This document shows positions 54,034-63,128 of a stretch of 64,000 bases of DNA, in pieces. This DNA comes from Bacillota bacterium (GTDB lineage: Bacteria > Bacillota > Clostridia > Lachnospirales > Lachnospiraceae), in the NCBI GenBank assembly GCA_023435895.1, contig JAEZLH010000016.1, positions 50,379 through 114,378 on the forward strand, given 5' to 3'. A program made the position numbers and the translations under genes. How positions within the stretch are numbered: the stretch's first letter is position 1; each line of letters starts with the position of its first letter. The notes under the pieces were generated by a model. It did not search any database. It saw nothing but the letters and a program-made list of their open reading frames with translations, and was not told the DNA's origin.

Positions 54034-55137
54034 ATGTCAGGATCAATTTATGGAAACTTATTCAGGATATCCACATGGGGAGAATCCCATGGAAGCGGAA
54101 TTGGAGTCGTCATCGACGGATGTCCCGCCGGGCTTACCCTGAATGAAGAAATAATCCAACCCTATCTTAATAGAAGAAAACCTGGTCAAACTAAATATTC
54201 TACCCCCCGTAAAGAGGAAGATAAGGTAACTATTCTTTCAGGTGTATTCGAAGGGAGGACAACCGGAACCCCAATATCACTTGTTGTATTTAACGAGAAT
54301 CAAAAGTCCGGGGATTACAGTCAGATCTCTTCTGCATATCGACCCGGCCATGCGGATTACGGCTTTGACACCAAATATGGCTTTCGGGATTATCGTGGGG
54401 GCGGTCGTTCCTCTGGCCGGGAAACGATTGCCAGAGTAGCTGCCGGTGCTGTAGCCTCTGCGATTTTAAAAGAACTTGGAATTCATGTACAAGCTTATAC
54501 AAAATCAATCGGTCCGATTACAATTGATCCTGATAAACTCGACCTTTCACTCCTTTCACAGAGTCCTCTTTATATGCCTGATCTAGAGGCTTCTGCAGAG
54601 GCAGAGGAATATCTTTTGGAGTTAATGAAGAATCACAATTCTGGTGGCGGAATCATTGAGTGTATGGTAACTGGCATGCCTGCCGGAATCGGTGAGCCAG
54701 TCTTTGATAAGCTCGATGCATCTCTGGCAAAAGCCGTAATGTCAATCGGAGCCGTGAAGGGAGTAGAGATTGGTGATGGATTTTTGGCCGCATCCTCTAC
54801 CGGAGAGCAAAACAATGATCCATTCTTCTGCGAAGATGGCTCGTTCATTCGAAAAACCACGAACCATTCCGGAGGAATTCTTGGCGGTATGAGCGACGGA
54901 TCGGATATTCTTATTCGCGCTGCCATAAAGCCAACTCCGTCAATATTCAAATCCCAAAGAACTGTGAACCGTGAGAAGGAAAATATCGAAATCAATATCA
55001 ATGGTCGTCATGATCCAATCATAGTTCCAAGAGCTGTAGTGGTGGTTGAAGCCATGGTTGCTATCACTTTAGTTGATCAGCTGTTTATGGGTATGACCTC
55101 CCAAATGAATCGTATCAGGGATTTTTATAACAAATGA
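54034..55137 (+). CDS. aroC: Chorismate synthase
   Basis: Makes chorismate from EPSP with reduced FMN, the last shared step of aromatic amino-acid synthesis. GNLFRISTWGESHGSGIG is the first signature with the catalytic His, then RPGHADYGFDTKYGFRDYRGGGRSSGRET, and the C-terminal GRHDPIIVPRAVVVVEAM. Full length at 367 residues. AATGGAGTGAG precedes the ATG. No other aro gene is adjacent; it ends at the hairpin 55218-55258. Confidence 0.97.
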   Translation: MSGSIYGNLFRISTWGESHGSGIGVVIDGCPAGLTLNEEIIQPYLNRRKPGQTKYSTPRKEEDKVTILSGVFEGRTTGTPISLVVFNENQKSGDYSQISSAYRPGHADYGFDTKYGFRDYRGGGRSSGRETIARVAAGAVASAILKELGIHVQAYTKSIGPITIDPDKLDLSLLSQSPLYMPDLEASAEAEEYLLELMKNHNSGGGIIECMVTGMPAGIGEPVFDKLDASLAKAVMSIGAVKGVEIGDGFLAASSTGEQNNDPFFCEDGSFIRKTTNHSGGILGGMSDGSDILIRAAIKPTPSIFKSQRTVNREKENIEININGRHDPIIVPRAVVVVEAMVAITLVDQLFMGMTSQMNRIRDFYNK

Positions 55138-55217
55138 TATCTGATATGATTTTGATGTAAATTAGTCTGAATACTGTTTGCTGTCTTCTGATTGGGTAAT
55201 CTTTACTTTAAAATACA

Positions 55218-55258
55218 GAAAACGTTCCTGCTAGAACAACAGGAACGTTTTCTTTTTT
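55218..55258 (+). terminator. Terminator of aroC
   Basis: GAAAACGTTCCTG pairs with CAGGAACGTTTTC over a 9-base loop, followed by TTTTTT. Confidence 0.93.
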
Positions 55259-55317
55259 GCGCTCATATATTTTATTAAGAGGAAGGAATACTGTCTTAGA
55301 CAGAATGGTATCTAATC

Positions 55318-55530
55318 ATGGATGAATGTGAATTGGTAGCCCTTGTTACTGCTGTGGCATGCGGTATCTCAAAATGCTGTTCTCAGGACGATATTTCATT
55401 ATTATCCGCCGTTATGACTCAGCTTGGAGATACCCTTGCGACCATATTGACACAACGAGAGATCAGGGAGAACAAAGGAAGTGGCAATGAGAACAACGAA
55501 CCGGTTCTCCCCTTCGTGCCTCCGGTATAA
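55318..55530 (+). CDS. Small DUF6774-like protein
   Basis: 70 residues. MDECELVALVTAVACGISKCC and LLSAVMTQLGDTLATILTQRE match my memory of the Lachnospiraceae DUF6774 family (cysteine pair, then the QLGDTLATI helix). The Pro-rich tail is family-atypical. No strong ribosome site precedes the ATG; GGAAGG is about 30 bases away. Function unknown. Confidence 0.65.
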   Translation: MDECELVALVTAVACGISKCCSQDDISLLSAVMTQLGDTLATILTQREIRENKGSGNENNEPVLPFVPPV

Positions 55531-55597
55531 AAGTAGGTGCTGTATACGGATATTTGAGATAACTAATTTCAAATATCCGTATACAGCACCTTACTTT
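55531..55597. terminator. Very long hairpin terminator after the DUF6774-like gene
   Basis: A 22-bp perfect stem based on GGTGCTGTATACGGATATTT and its complement, plus a six-base AAAGTA extension after one bulged base; loop GATAACTAA. It starts immediately after the stop codon at 55528-55530. Confidence 0.85.
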
Positions 55598-55670
55598 ATT
55601 TCGTTTTTTTCTATCGGTTCCTTACTTTATGCATAAATTTTCATCACTTCATATTAAATATAAAATTTTA

Positions 55671-55698
55671 TTGACAATAATAGATATCTTAGTATAAT
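55671..55698 (+). promoter_or_regulatory. Promoter of the cupin-XRE/pot genes
   Basis: TTGACA (55671-55676), 16 bases, TATAAT (55693-55698): both hexamers perfect. Confidence 0.85.
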
Positions 55699-55710
55699 AA
55701 AATTGTTGCA

Positions 55711-55727
55711 GTTTAGCAATGCTAAAC
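55711..55727 (+). promoter_or_regulatory. 17-bp palindromic operator
   Basis: GTTTAGCA-A-TGCTAAAC, a perfect palindrome just downstream of the promoter -10 and 42 bases before the regulator start. It is a likely self-binding site for the encoded XRE regulator, whose relatives bind TTTAGCA-type palindromes. Confidence 0.7.
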
Positions 55728-55768
55728 TTATTGTTTATTCCAAGTAAGAATCTGAAAGGAAATGTATT

Positions 55769-56308
55769 ATGCAAATCGGATCCAAAATCAAAGAGTTACG
55801 TATTCAAAAGAGTCTGACTCAAGAGGAATTAGCAGATCGTGCAGAGTTATCAAAAGGCTTTATATCTCAGTTAGAACGTGACTTAACGTCTCCCTCCATT
55901 GCAACCCTAATGGATATTCTTCAGTGTCTTGGGACAAATCTTGAGGAGTTCTTCAGCGGAACAACTGCTGACCAGGTTGTATTCAAAAAGGGGGATTACT
56001 TTGAAAAATATGACGGTGAGCTAAAAAATCAGGTTAAGTGGATCATTCCGAATGCCCAAAAAAATATTATGGAGCCTATTTTGCTTACACTTGATGCAGG
56101 GGGATCTACCTATCCGGACAACCCTCATGAGGGAGAAGAATTTGGTTATATCTTAAATGGCAGCATCTCTCTTCACATTGGGAATCGCACTCATAAAGTC
56201 AAAAAAGGGGAATCCTTTTATTTTACCGCAAATAAACAACATTACATCTCAGCAAACGAAAAGACGGGTGCTACTCTTCTTTGGGTGTCTACTCCCCCCA
56301 GTTTTTAG
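55769..56308 (+). CDS. Cupin-domain XRE regulator of the pot operon
   Basis: A 179-residue repressor. Residues 1-65 are a helix-turn-helix XRE domain (SLTQEELADRAELSKGFISQLE); residues about 105-175 form a cupin barrel with DNPHEGEEFGYILNGSISLHI and GESFYFTANKQHY holding the metal/ligand His residues. This PuuR/MmfR-like architecture usually senses polyamines or related amines. It lies upstream of potABCD in the same direction with an operator in front. GAAAGGAAATG precedes the ATG. Confidence 0.92.
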   Translation: MQIGSKIKELRIQKSLTQEELADRAELSKGFISQLERDLTSPSIATLMDILQCLGTNLEEFFSGTTADQVVFKKGDYFEKYDGELKNQVKWIIPNAQKNIMEPILLTLDAGGSTYPDNPHEGEEFGYILNGSISLHIGNRTHKVKKGESFYFTANKQHYISANEKTGATLLWVSTPPSF

Positions 56309-56502
56309 TCAGTTTACTAACTGACGTTTTGTTGCATGAATTCATATGTTTTTATTGTTATATTTTTCATTTGACCCATTTTTACTAAATTACTTTACTA
56401 TAATAGCTTTATTTAATTTTCAGTTTGTAAATGCGTTTTATTTTTTATGAACCAATTTATTTACTTTGATTATTTTTACTTGAATTATTTTAGTTGTATC
56501 AG

Positions 56503-56524
56503 CAAGTCCATCGGACTTGTTTTA
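56503..56524 (+). terminator. Small hairpin with T-run in front of potA
   Basis: CAAGTCC-ATC-GGACTTG followed by TTTTA, in the 235-base gap between regulator and potA, ending 20 bases before potA. It may be a weak terminator that limits read-through or an attenuator. Confidence 0.55.
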
Positions 56525-56543
56525 TGCCAAAGGAGGAACCCCC

Positions 56544-57620
56544 ATGACGGATAATAAATTAATAACCCTGGAAAATATATCGAAAACCTACGGCGACAAT
56601 GTCGTACTCGATGATTTAAACTTATACATACGTGAAAATGAATTCGTAACCCTTTTGGGTCCCTCCGGCTGCGGCAAGACCACCACTTTACGAATTATTG
56701 GTGGCTTCGAAACTCCTGATAAAGGAAAGGTTATCTTCGAGGGAAAGGATATTTCAAAGCTGGCTCCCAATGAAAGACAGCTAAATACTGTATTTCAAAA
56801 ATATGCACTTTTCACTCATATGACAATTGCCGAAAATATTGCCTTTGGTCTTCGCATCAAGAAAAAGAGCAAGGCTTATATCAATGATAAAATCAAATAC
56901 GCTTTAAAGCTGGTTAACCTTGACGGCTTTGAACATCGTATGCCGGATTCCTTGTCCGGTGGACAACAGCAACGTATTGCGATTGCAAGAGCGATTGTTA
57001 ATGAGCCAAAGGTTTTGCTGCTTGATGAGCCCCTTGGAGCGTTGGATTTAAAGCTTCGCCAGGATATGCAATATGAGTTAATCCGCCTAAAGAACGAGCT
57101 GGGAATTACCTTTGTCTATGTTACCCACGATCAGGAGGAAGCACTGACCATGTCCGATACGATCGTTGTCATGAATCAGGGTTACATACAACAGATTGGT
57201 ACTCCTGAAGATATTTACAATGAACCCAAGAACGCTTTTGTAGCTGACTTTATTGGCGATAGCAATATTATTCCTTCCACCATGGTAGAGGATAAACTAG
57301 TTAACATTCTTGGTTCTAATTTCCCTTGTGTTGATATTGGTTTTGGCAGAAATAAGCCAGTGGATGTGGTTATTCGACCGGAAGATATTGATTTGGTTAA
57401 ACCGGAAGCAGGCACTGCAAAGGGAGTGGTTACTTCTCTTCTATTCAAGGGTGTACACTATGAGATGGAAGTTATGGCTGGAGGAAAAGAATGGTTGGTA
57501 CACTCAACCGATTTGGTACCAGTTGGAACAGAGGTGGGAATCCATGTTGATCCCTACGATATTCAGATTATGAATAAACCAGAATCCGAAGATGAACAGG
57601 CAACCGAAATCGACCTGTAA
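56544..57620 (+). CDS. potA: Spermidine/putrescine ABC transporter ATPase
   Basis: The ATPase of a polyamine importer (358 residues). Walker A LLGPSGCGKTTTLR, Q-loop in VFQKYALF, signature LSGGQQQRIA and Walker B VLLLDEPLGALDLK; the C-terminal part (about 240-350) is the TOBE regulatory domain with VVIRPEDIDLV. The start at 56544 follows AAAGGAGGAACC; the reading frame opens at 56517 but that is not supported. It is the first of potABCD, with short spacings. Confidence 0.95.
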   Translation: MTDNKLITLENISKTYGDNVVLDDLNLYIRENEFVTLLGPSGCGKTTTLRIIGGFETPDKGKVIFEGKDISKLAPNERQLNTVFQKYALFTHMTIAENIAFGLRIKKKSKAYINDKIKYALKLVNLDGFEHRMPDSLSGGQQQRIAIARAIVNEPKVLLLDEPLGALDLKLRQDMQYELIRLKNELGITFVYVTHDQEEALTMSDTIVVMNQGYIQQIGTPEDIYNEPKNAFVADFIGDSNIIPSTMVEDKLVNILGSNFPCVDIGFGRNKPVDVVIRPEDIDLVKPEAGTAKGVVTSLLFKGVHYEMEVMAGGKEWLVHSTDLVPVGTEVGIHVDPYDIQIMNKPESEDEQATEIDL

Positions 57621-57660
57621 GTATCATTAACTAAACTATAAGAATAGGAGCAGATGTCCT

Positions 57661-58521
57661 ATGATAAAAAATAAATTAAAACAACTAACTGAACGAGTGC
57701 CAAGTGGCGGCAAAGCAAAATGGCTATCCTTCCCGTATCTCCTCTGGATGATCGGATTTATTATTATACCATTGGTATTAATTTTATTTTACGGATTAAC
57801 CTCACAGGATGGTGGCTTTACCTTATCAAACATTACGATGATATCCGACCCGGTCAATCGAAAGGCATTAATTCTTTCACTGGCATTATCTATCATCAGT
57901 ACCATAATCTGTTTGATTCTTGCTTATCCTTTAGCACTTATTTTAAAGAATGCCAAAATGAACAGTAACAGCTTCATTGTGTTAATCATTATCCTTCCCA
58001 TGTGGATGAACTTTTTGCTTCGTACCATTGCTTGGCAAAATATCTTAGAACGAAACGGTATTTTAAATAATATTCTCCGTTTCTTTCACCTTCCGGTCTT
58101 AAATTTAATCAATACGCCGGAGGCAATTGTTCTTGGTATGGTTTATAATTTTTTACCCTTTATGGTTTTGCCAATTTACAATGTTCTGATTAAAATTGAT
58201 CAGGATGTAATTAATGCAGCCAGAGATCTTGGTGCAAGTACCAGCCAAACCTTTCGAAAGATTATATTTCCGTTATCCGTGCCCGGTGTGATCAGCGGCA
58301 TTACCATGGTCTTTGTACCATCATTGACCACCTTCGTCATCTCAACTATTCTTGGAGGAAGTAAGATCGTACTGATTGGTAATGTGATAGAACAGCAGTT
58401 TCGACTTGGCAATTGGCATACCGGTTCCGGCTTATCCCTAGTACTTATGATCTTTATCCTGCTTAGTATGTCGGTTATGTCAAAATACGATAAAGGAAAT
58501 GAAGGAGGCAACCTATGGTAA
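57661..58521 (+). CDS. potB: Polyamine ABC transporter permease PotB
   Basis: Integral membrane permease of the CUT/MOI type (286 residues, about six helices). The ATPase-contact loop INAARDLGASTSQTFRKIIFPLSVPG (EAA motif) is near residues 180-205. PYLLWMIGFIIIPLVLILFYGL is the first membrane segment. It overlaps potC by seven bases. Confidence 0.94.
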   Translation: MIKNKLKQLTERVPSGGKAKWLSFPYLLWMIGFIIIPLVLILFYGLTSQDGGFTLSNITMISDPVNRKALILSLALSIISTIICLILAYPLALILKNAKMNSNSFIVLIIILPMWMNFLLRTIAWQNILERNGILNNILRFFHLPVLNLINTPEAIVLGMVYNFLPFMVLPIYNVLIKIDQDVINAARDLGASTSQTFRKIIFPLSVPGVISGITMVFVPSLTTFVISTILGGSKIVLIGNVIEQQFRLGNWHTGSGLSLVLMIFILLSMSVMSKYDKGNEGGNLW

Positions 58522-59303
58522 AGAAATTTTTCAGCCGATTTTATGTTGGCTTCATCCTTTTGTTCCTATATGCACCAATTTTTATTCTGATTGTCCTTTC
58601 TTTTAACCAGTCCAAATCCAGATCCAAATGGGGCGGTTTTACCTTAGGATGGTACAAATCCTTATTTCAAGATCAGGATATTATGAGCGCATTAACTACT
58701 ACTCTGATTCTTGCCCTCTTATCCGCTTTGATTGCAACAATTATCGGCACCGCAGCCTCCATTGCCATCAACAATATGAAGAAGACACCAAGAACGATTT
58801 TGCTTGGAATCACTAATATTCCAATGCTCAACGCGGATATCGTTACCGGCATCTCCCTGATGTTAATTTTTGTAGCAATTAACTACACCTTGGGTTTCTC
58901 CAGCGTGTTATTAGCTCACATAACCTTTAATATCCCCTATGTAATTCTAAGTGTAATGCCTAAGCTTCGCCAGATGAACCCGAATACCTTTGAGGCAGCT
59001 CTGGATCTTGGAGCTTCACCGGTATATGCGTTTTTTAAAGTAATCTTGCCGGACATCTTCCCTGGCGTATTATCCGGCTTCTTCTTATCCTTTACCATGT
59101 CTTTGGATGATTTTGTTATTACCTACTTTACAAAAGGACCGGAGATCAATACCTTATCTACAAAAATATATACAGAGGTACGAAAAGGCATTAAGCCGGA
59201 AATTTATGCACTTTCCACACTAATGTTTGTAACCGTTTTATTACTGCTGATTCTTATTAATCGCAAGAGTTCTGGTAAGAACACACCAATGCGAATGGTA
59301 TAA
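58515..59303 (+). CDS. potC: Polyamine ABC transporter permease PotC
   Basis: Second permease (262 residues, six helices). The EAA motif is in FEAALDLGASPVYAFFKVILPDIFPG (about residues 157-182), and the C-terminal SLDDFVITYF segment is typical of PotC. GGAGG precedes the ATG inside the end of potB. The two permeases form the heterodimeric channel. Confidence 0.94.
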   Translation: MVKKFFSRFYVGFILLFLYAPIFILIVLSFNQSKSRSKWGGFTLGWYKSLFQDQDIMSALTTTLILALLSALIATIIGTAASIAINNMKKTPRTILLGITNIPMLNADIVTGISLMLIFVAINYTLGFSSVLLAHITFNIPYVILSVMPKLRQMNPNTFEAALDLGASPVYAFFKVILPDIFPGVLSGFFLSFTMSLDDFVITYFTKGPEINTLSTKIYTEVRKGIKPEIYALSTLMFVTVLLLLILINRKSSGKNTPMRMV

Positions 59304-59328
59304 ATCAAACACAATCAAGGAGGAAACT

Positions 59329-60384
59329 ATGAAAAAAGCGATTCTATTATTATTTACGCTTACATTGGCTATTGGACTGTTAACCGGATGTTCCGAAGCA
59401 AAAGAAAAGGTTTATGTTTATAACTGGGGCGAATATATTGACCCGGATATGGTAAAGCAATTTGAAAAGGATACCGGAATAAAGGTTGTCTATGATGACT
59501 TTGATACTAATGAAGAAATGTATGCAAAGGTGAAGGCTGGAGCGGTAAAATACGATGTCTTATGTCCTTCCGATTATATGATTCAAAAAATGAGGGAAGA
59601 GAATCTTCTTACCCCAATTGATTATAGTAAAGTACCCAATAGCAAGAACATTGATCCTACCTATACCAAAGCAGCGGAAACCTTTGATCCCGGTAATCAA
59701 TACAGCGTGCCTTATTGCTGGGGAACTGTTGGTATACTCTATAACAAAAAAATGGTGGATGGTCCCATTGACAGCTGGTCAGCTATATTTGATAAAAAAT
59801 ATGCCGATAATATCTTAATGATTGATAGCGTTCGTGATGCATTTGCAGCAGCTCTAGCTTATCTCGGCTATGATATTAACTCCACCGACGAAACACAGCT
59901 CAATGAAGCAAGAGATTTATTGAAAGAGCAATACCCTCTTGTACAGGCTTATGTAGTGGATCAGGTTCGTGACAAAATGATTGGTGGCGAAGCTGCAATC
60001 GGCGTTATCTACTCCGGTGAAGCAATCTATACCAAGAGGGAAAATCCTGATTTGGAATATGTTGTTCCGAAGGAAGGCTCCAATGTATGGATTGACGGAT
60101 GGGTTATTCCAAAGAATTGCAGAAGTAAAGAAAACGCGGAAAAATTCATTAATTATATGTGTGACGGTGATGTTGCTTTAAAGAACTTTGAGTTTATTAC
60201 TTATTCTACACCCAATAAAGTGGCCAGAGAAAAAATTACTGACCCTGATATCAAGAACAGCCAGGTGGCATTCCCGGATCAGTCCGTGCTGGATCGCTGC
60301 ACTACTTATAAATTTCTGGGCGATAAGATCGAAGCATTATATAATGACAAATGGAATGAAGTTAAATCAGGAATTGATAAATAA
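59329..60384 (+). CDS. potD: Polyamine-binding lipoprotein PotD
   Basis: Extracellular receptor for spermidine or putrescine (351 residues). The lipoprotein signal ends in LLTGC (Cys21). VYVYNWGEYIDPDMV is the PotD/F family start, and CWGTVGILYNKKMV and GWVIPKNCRSKENAEKFINYM are also conserved. AAGGAGG precedes the ATG. The separate potD gene is the fourth of the operon, unlike fused PotCD of some clostridia. Confidence 0.95.
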   Translation: MKKAILLLFTLTLAIGLLTGCSEAKEKVYVYNWGEYIDPDMVKQFEKDTGIKVVYDDFDTNEEMYAKVKAGAVKYDVLCPSDYMIQKMREENLLTPIDYSKVPNSKNIDPTYTKAAETFDPGNQYSVPYCWGTVGILYNKKMVDGPIDSWSAIFDKKYADNILMIDSVRDAFAAALAYLGYDINSTDETQLNEARDLLKEQYPLVQAYVVDQVRDKMIGGEAAIGVIYSGEAIYTKRENPDLEYVVPKEGSNVWIDGWVIPKNCRSKENAEKFINYMCDGDVALKNFEFITYSTPNKVAREKITDPDIKNSQVAFPDQSVLDRCTTYKFLGDKIEALYNDKWNEVKSGIDK

Positions 60385-60412
60385 TCAGATTATATAGAAT
60401 ATTAGCTATAAC

Positions 60413-60477
60413 GAAAGGCTGCTGTAACACATTTCAAGTTGATTTCCAACTGAAGTTGTGTTGCAGCAGCCTTTTTA
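60413..60477 (+). terminator. Terminator after potD
   Basis: AAAGGCTGCTG...AACACA pairs with TGTGTTGCAGCAGCCTTTTT around an inner AGTTG/CAACT stem. Confidence 0.9.
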
Positions 60478-60486
60478 TTAAATCTA

Positions 60487-60577
60487 TTGCCAAGTATTAG
60501 GATGACTTTCTGACTCTTTGTCAAGCAATTGGGCATGATTTTATGTCTCTTTGTCAACTAACGAAGCGTGTTTCTAT
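60487..60577 (-). repeat. Imperfect 33-bp repeat with protein-like minus-strand reading
   Basis: TGACTCTTTGTCAAGCAATT and TGTCTCTTTGTCAACTAACG begin adjacent units of 33 bases, with a weaker third copy near 60608. Read on the minus strand they give HASLVDKET-stop and HAQLLDKESESHPNTWQ. No start codon or ribosome site. The rest of the gap 60385-60701 holds only the potD terminator. Confidence 0.45.
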
Positions 60578-60701
60578 AACTCTAATTCAGATCTTGAAGC
60601 TAGTTTTTGTTCTTTGTCATATCTAACATGGCTTTCTCTATAAAAACTCTATATGACTATGTTTAGAGCCTTTACAACGTCCTCCATCCGTTATCTGTAT
60701 C

Positions 60702-61661
60702 TTATGCTTTAACTACATTTCTTTCTTCTCCCTTTTGAAATGCCAAAATATTCTGATACACTTCATCCGTCACTCTTTGTCTTGCTTCTACAGTTGCCCA
60801 TGCAATATGGGGAGTTATAATAAGTCTCGTACTGTCTTCTATGTCTTTTAACGGGTTGCTTTCTACCATTGGCTCCACTGTAAGTACATCTAATCCCGCA
60901 GCTCCAATCCAATCTTCTTTTAACGCTTTCGCCAGTGCATATTCATTGATAATGGGACCTCTGCCCAAATTGAGTAGTACAGCGTTCTTCTTCATCTTTC
61001 GAAGCTCTTCTTCGCCAATCAATCCCCTTGTGGCTTCATTCAGAGGCGCATGGATCGATATTACATCGGATTCCTGTAATAAAGTCTCCAGATCCACCTG
61101 CTCATAGTTTTCATTGGCATTTCTGCCGGAGGTAGAATAATAGATTACATTACAACCAAATTGTTTTGCTACCTCAGCAACACCTTTCCCGATATCACCA
61201 AGGCCGATAATGCCCCAGGTCTTTCCTGAAAGTTCATTAAATTTAACTATAAAGTGGCTGAAAATATCGGATTTGATATATTGTCCCGATTTTACAAAGT
61301 GATCATAATAACTTAATTTCTCATAAAGGAAGAAGAAAAGGGCAAAGGTATGTTGTACTACGGAGCTTGTCGAATACCCTTTCACATTGGCAACCAGAAT
61401 ATTTCTCTTATTGGTGTACTCAAAGTCTACAATATTGGTTCCTGTTCCCGTAATACAAATAAGCTTAAGATTTTTGGCATTCCTTAAGGTCTCCTCATTC
61501 ATCGGAACTTTATTTACAATCACAACATCCGCATCCCCTACTCTGATTCCGTCTGCAACAGGATCTGAGGAGGGATATTTGATTACTTCTCCCAATTGAT
61601 CAAAAACAGATAAATCTACATCATTACCAAGGGTATCCGTTTCTAAAAATACTATCTTCAT
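60702..61661 (-). CDS. D-2-hydroxyacid dehydrogenase
   Basis: A 319-residue NAD-dependent reductase of 2-keto acids. Rossmann motif GIIGLGDIGKGVAE (about 149-162); the catalytic set is Arg in NLGRGPIINE, Glu in LDVLTVEP and His in TPHIAWAT. The pattern is closest to glycerate/hydroxypyruvate dehydrogenases, but the substrate cannot be settled. It stands alone between potD and trpS. Confidence 0.9.
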   Translation of the reverse strand: MKIVFLETDTLGNDVDLSVFDQLGEVIKYPSSDPVADGIRVGDADVVIVNKVPMNEETLRNAKNLKLICITGTGTNIVDFEYTNKRNILVANVKGYSTSSVVQHTFALFFFLYEKLSYYDHFVKSGQYIKSDIFSHFIVKFNELSGKTWGIIGLGDIGKGVAEVAKQFGCNVIYYSTSGRNANENYEQVDLETLLQESDVISIHAPLNEATRGLIGEEELRKMKKNAVLLNLGRGPIINEYALAKALKEDWIGAAGLDVLTVEPMVESNPLKDIEDSTRLIITPHIAWATVEARQRVTDEVYQNILAFQKGEERNVVKA

Positions 61662-61963
61662 TGCTCTGCTTCCTTTCTGTACTCTTGTTGCTTGTTACTT
61701 CGTTGTTAACTTACATCGTAGTTATTCATTAATTTTTCAAAAGTCACAGTTAAATTCCTAAATCCTTTAACAAAAGGAATCTACTCACCACTTACTGGCT
61801 TTCAACTTATTATTCAATCTTCTCATATCGTATCAATCTGTATAATAATAGGCTGCCTAAAACATAACCTCTGCCAGAACCTCAACCTCAGCTTTTCCTA
61901 TCACTTAGGAAGCACCGATTAAAACCAACAATGGGTTATATTTTGAAACAGCCTTGTTTCAAT
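61662..61963. other. Gap between hydroxyacid dehydrogenase and trpS
   Basis: 302 bases with no gene. A short GAAACA/TGTTTC stem (61945-61960) lies next to the trpS stop without a T-run. Confidence 0.4.
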
Positions 61964-62968
61964 CTATCTTATTCTTTCCGGAAAACCAATCTTCTTTTGT
62001 ACTTTTCTCAAGGTCTTGGTAGCATAATAGTTAGCCTTTTCCGCATTATTCTTAATGACTGTGTCCACGTAAGCCTTATCCTTTTGCAACTCACTGAAAC
62101 GCTCCTGTATCGGTTTTAGCAGTCCGGCAACAGATTCTCCTACTGCCAGCTTGAAGTCTCCATAACCTACACCAGCGAATTCCTTTTCAATGTCACTAAT
62201 GGATTTATTGGTAGCAGAGGAATAGATATCGATTAAATTACGGATACCTGGTTTTTCTTCTGCATAACGGATTTCATTCTCCGAGTCAGTAACCGCTCTC
62301 TTAAACTTACGAACGATGGTATCGTGATCATCCATCAAATAGATGCTTGCATTAGGGTTTTCATCGGATTTTGACATCTTCTTATCCGGTTCTTGTAAGC
62401 TCATAACCCTTGCACCCTGCTTGCCAATATAGGGCTCTGGAATTGTAAAGACATCTCCATATATTGCATTAAATCTCTCTGCAATATCTCTTGTAATCTC
62501 TAGATGCTGCTTCTGATCAGAACCCACCGGAACAACGTCTGCCTGGAATAATAAGATATCTGCAGCCATCAATACCGGATAGGTGTACAGCCCCGAATTG
62601 ATGTTATCCGAGTGTTTCGCCGATTTATCCTTAAACTGTGTCATACGGTTTAGCTCGCCCATATAGGTATAACAATTCAAAATCCACGCCAGCTCTGCAT
62701 GTGCCGGTACATGGGATTGATAATAAATACAATTCTTCTCAGGATTTAATCCAGCTGCGATATATAAAGATAGTAACGCTCTTGCTCTTTTTCGAAGCTC
62801 TGCCGGATCCTGACGAACAGTAATGGAATGCATATCTACCACACAATAGAAGCACTCATACTCATCCTCCAGCTCCACCCAATTCTTGAGTGCACCCAAG
62901 TAATTTCCTAAAGTCAGGGTTCCGGTTGCCTGCATCCCGCTAAATATTGATTTTTTTCCATCAAGCAT
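61964..62968 (-). CDS. trpS: Tryptophanyl-tRNA synthetase
   Basis: Charges tRNA-Trp. The 334-residue class I enzyme has the HIGH-like TGTLTLGNYLGA at residues 15-26, the VVPVGSDQKQHLE region and the KMSKS loop in DKKMSKSDENPN. Full length and canonical. AGGATGTG precedes the ATG. A vegetative promoter (63042-63070) drives it and no T-box is recognisable in the leader. Confidence 0.97.
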   Translation of the reverse strand: MLDGKKSIFSGMQATGTLTLGNYLGALKNWVELEDEYECFYCVVDMHSITVRQDPAELRKRARALLSLYIAAGLNPEKNCIYYQSHVPAHAELAWILNCYTYMGELNRMTQFKDKSAKHSDNINSGLYTYPVLMAADILLFQADVVPVGSDQKQHLEITRDIAERFNAIYGDVFTIPEPYIGKQGARVMSLQEPDKKMSKSDENPNASIYLMDDHDTIVRKFKRAVTDSENEIRYAEEKPGIRNLIDIYSSATNKSISDIEKEFAGVGYGDFKLAVGESVAGLLKPIQERFSELQKDKAYVDTVIKNNAEKANYYATKTLRKVQKKIGFPERIR

Positions 62969-63041
62969 ATGTTCACATCCTAATCGTTAGTCAGAATCTG
63001 CAAATGCACAATCCTGCTTTTGTAATACAAATCTATATTCC

Positions 63042-63070
63042 AATATATAAAGAAAGCAATAAAATGTCAA
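63042..63070 (-). promoter_or_regulatory. trpS promoter
   Basis: On the minus strand TTGACA (63070-63065), 17 bases, TATATT (63047-63042). The leader of about 70 bases is too short for a T-box. Confidence 0.8.
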
Positions 63071-63128
63071 TCTTTACTTTGCTTATAAGCTTACTGTCAA
63101 AGCCTGTAACCCACCTTAGCGTACAAGG

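Noticed and set aside
62969..63128. T-box leader for trpS
   Set aside because: The region before the start is only about 160 bases, the promoter lies inside it, and no T-box core sequence is seen.
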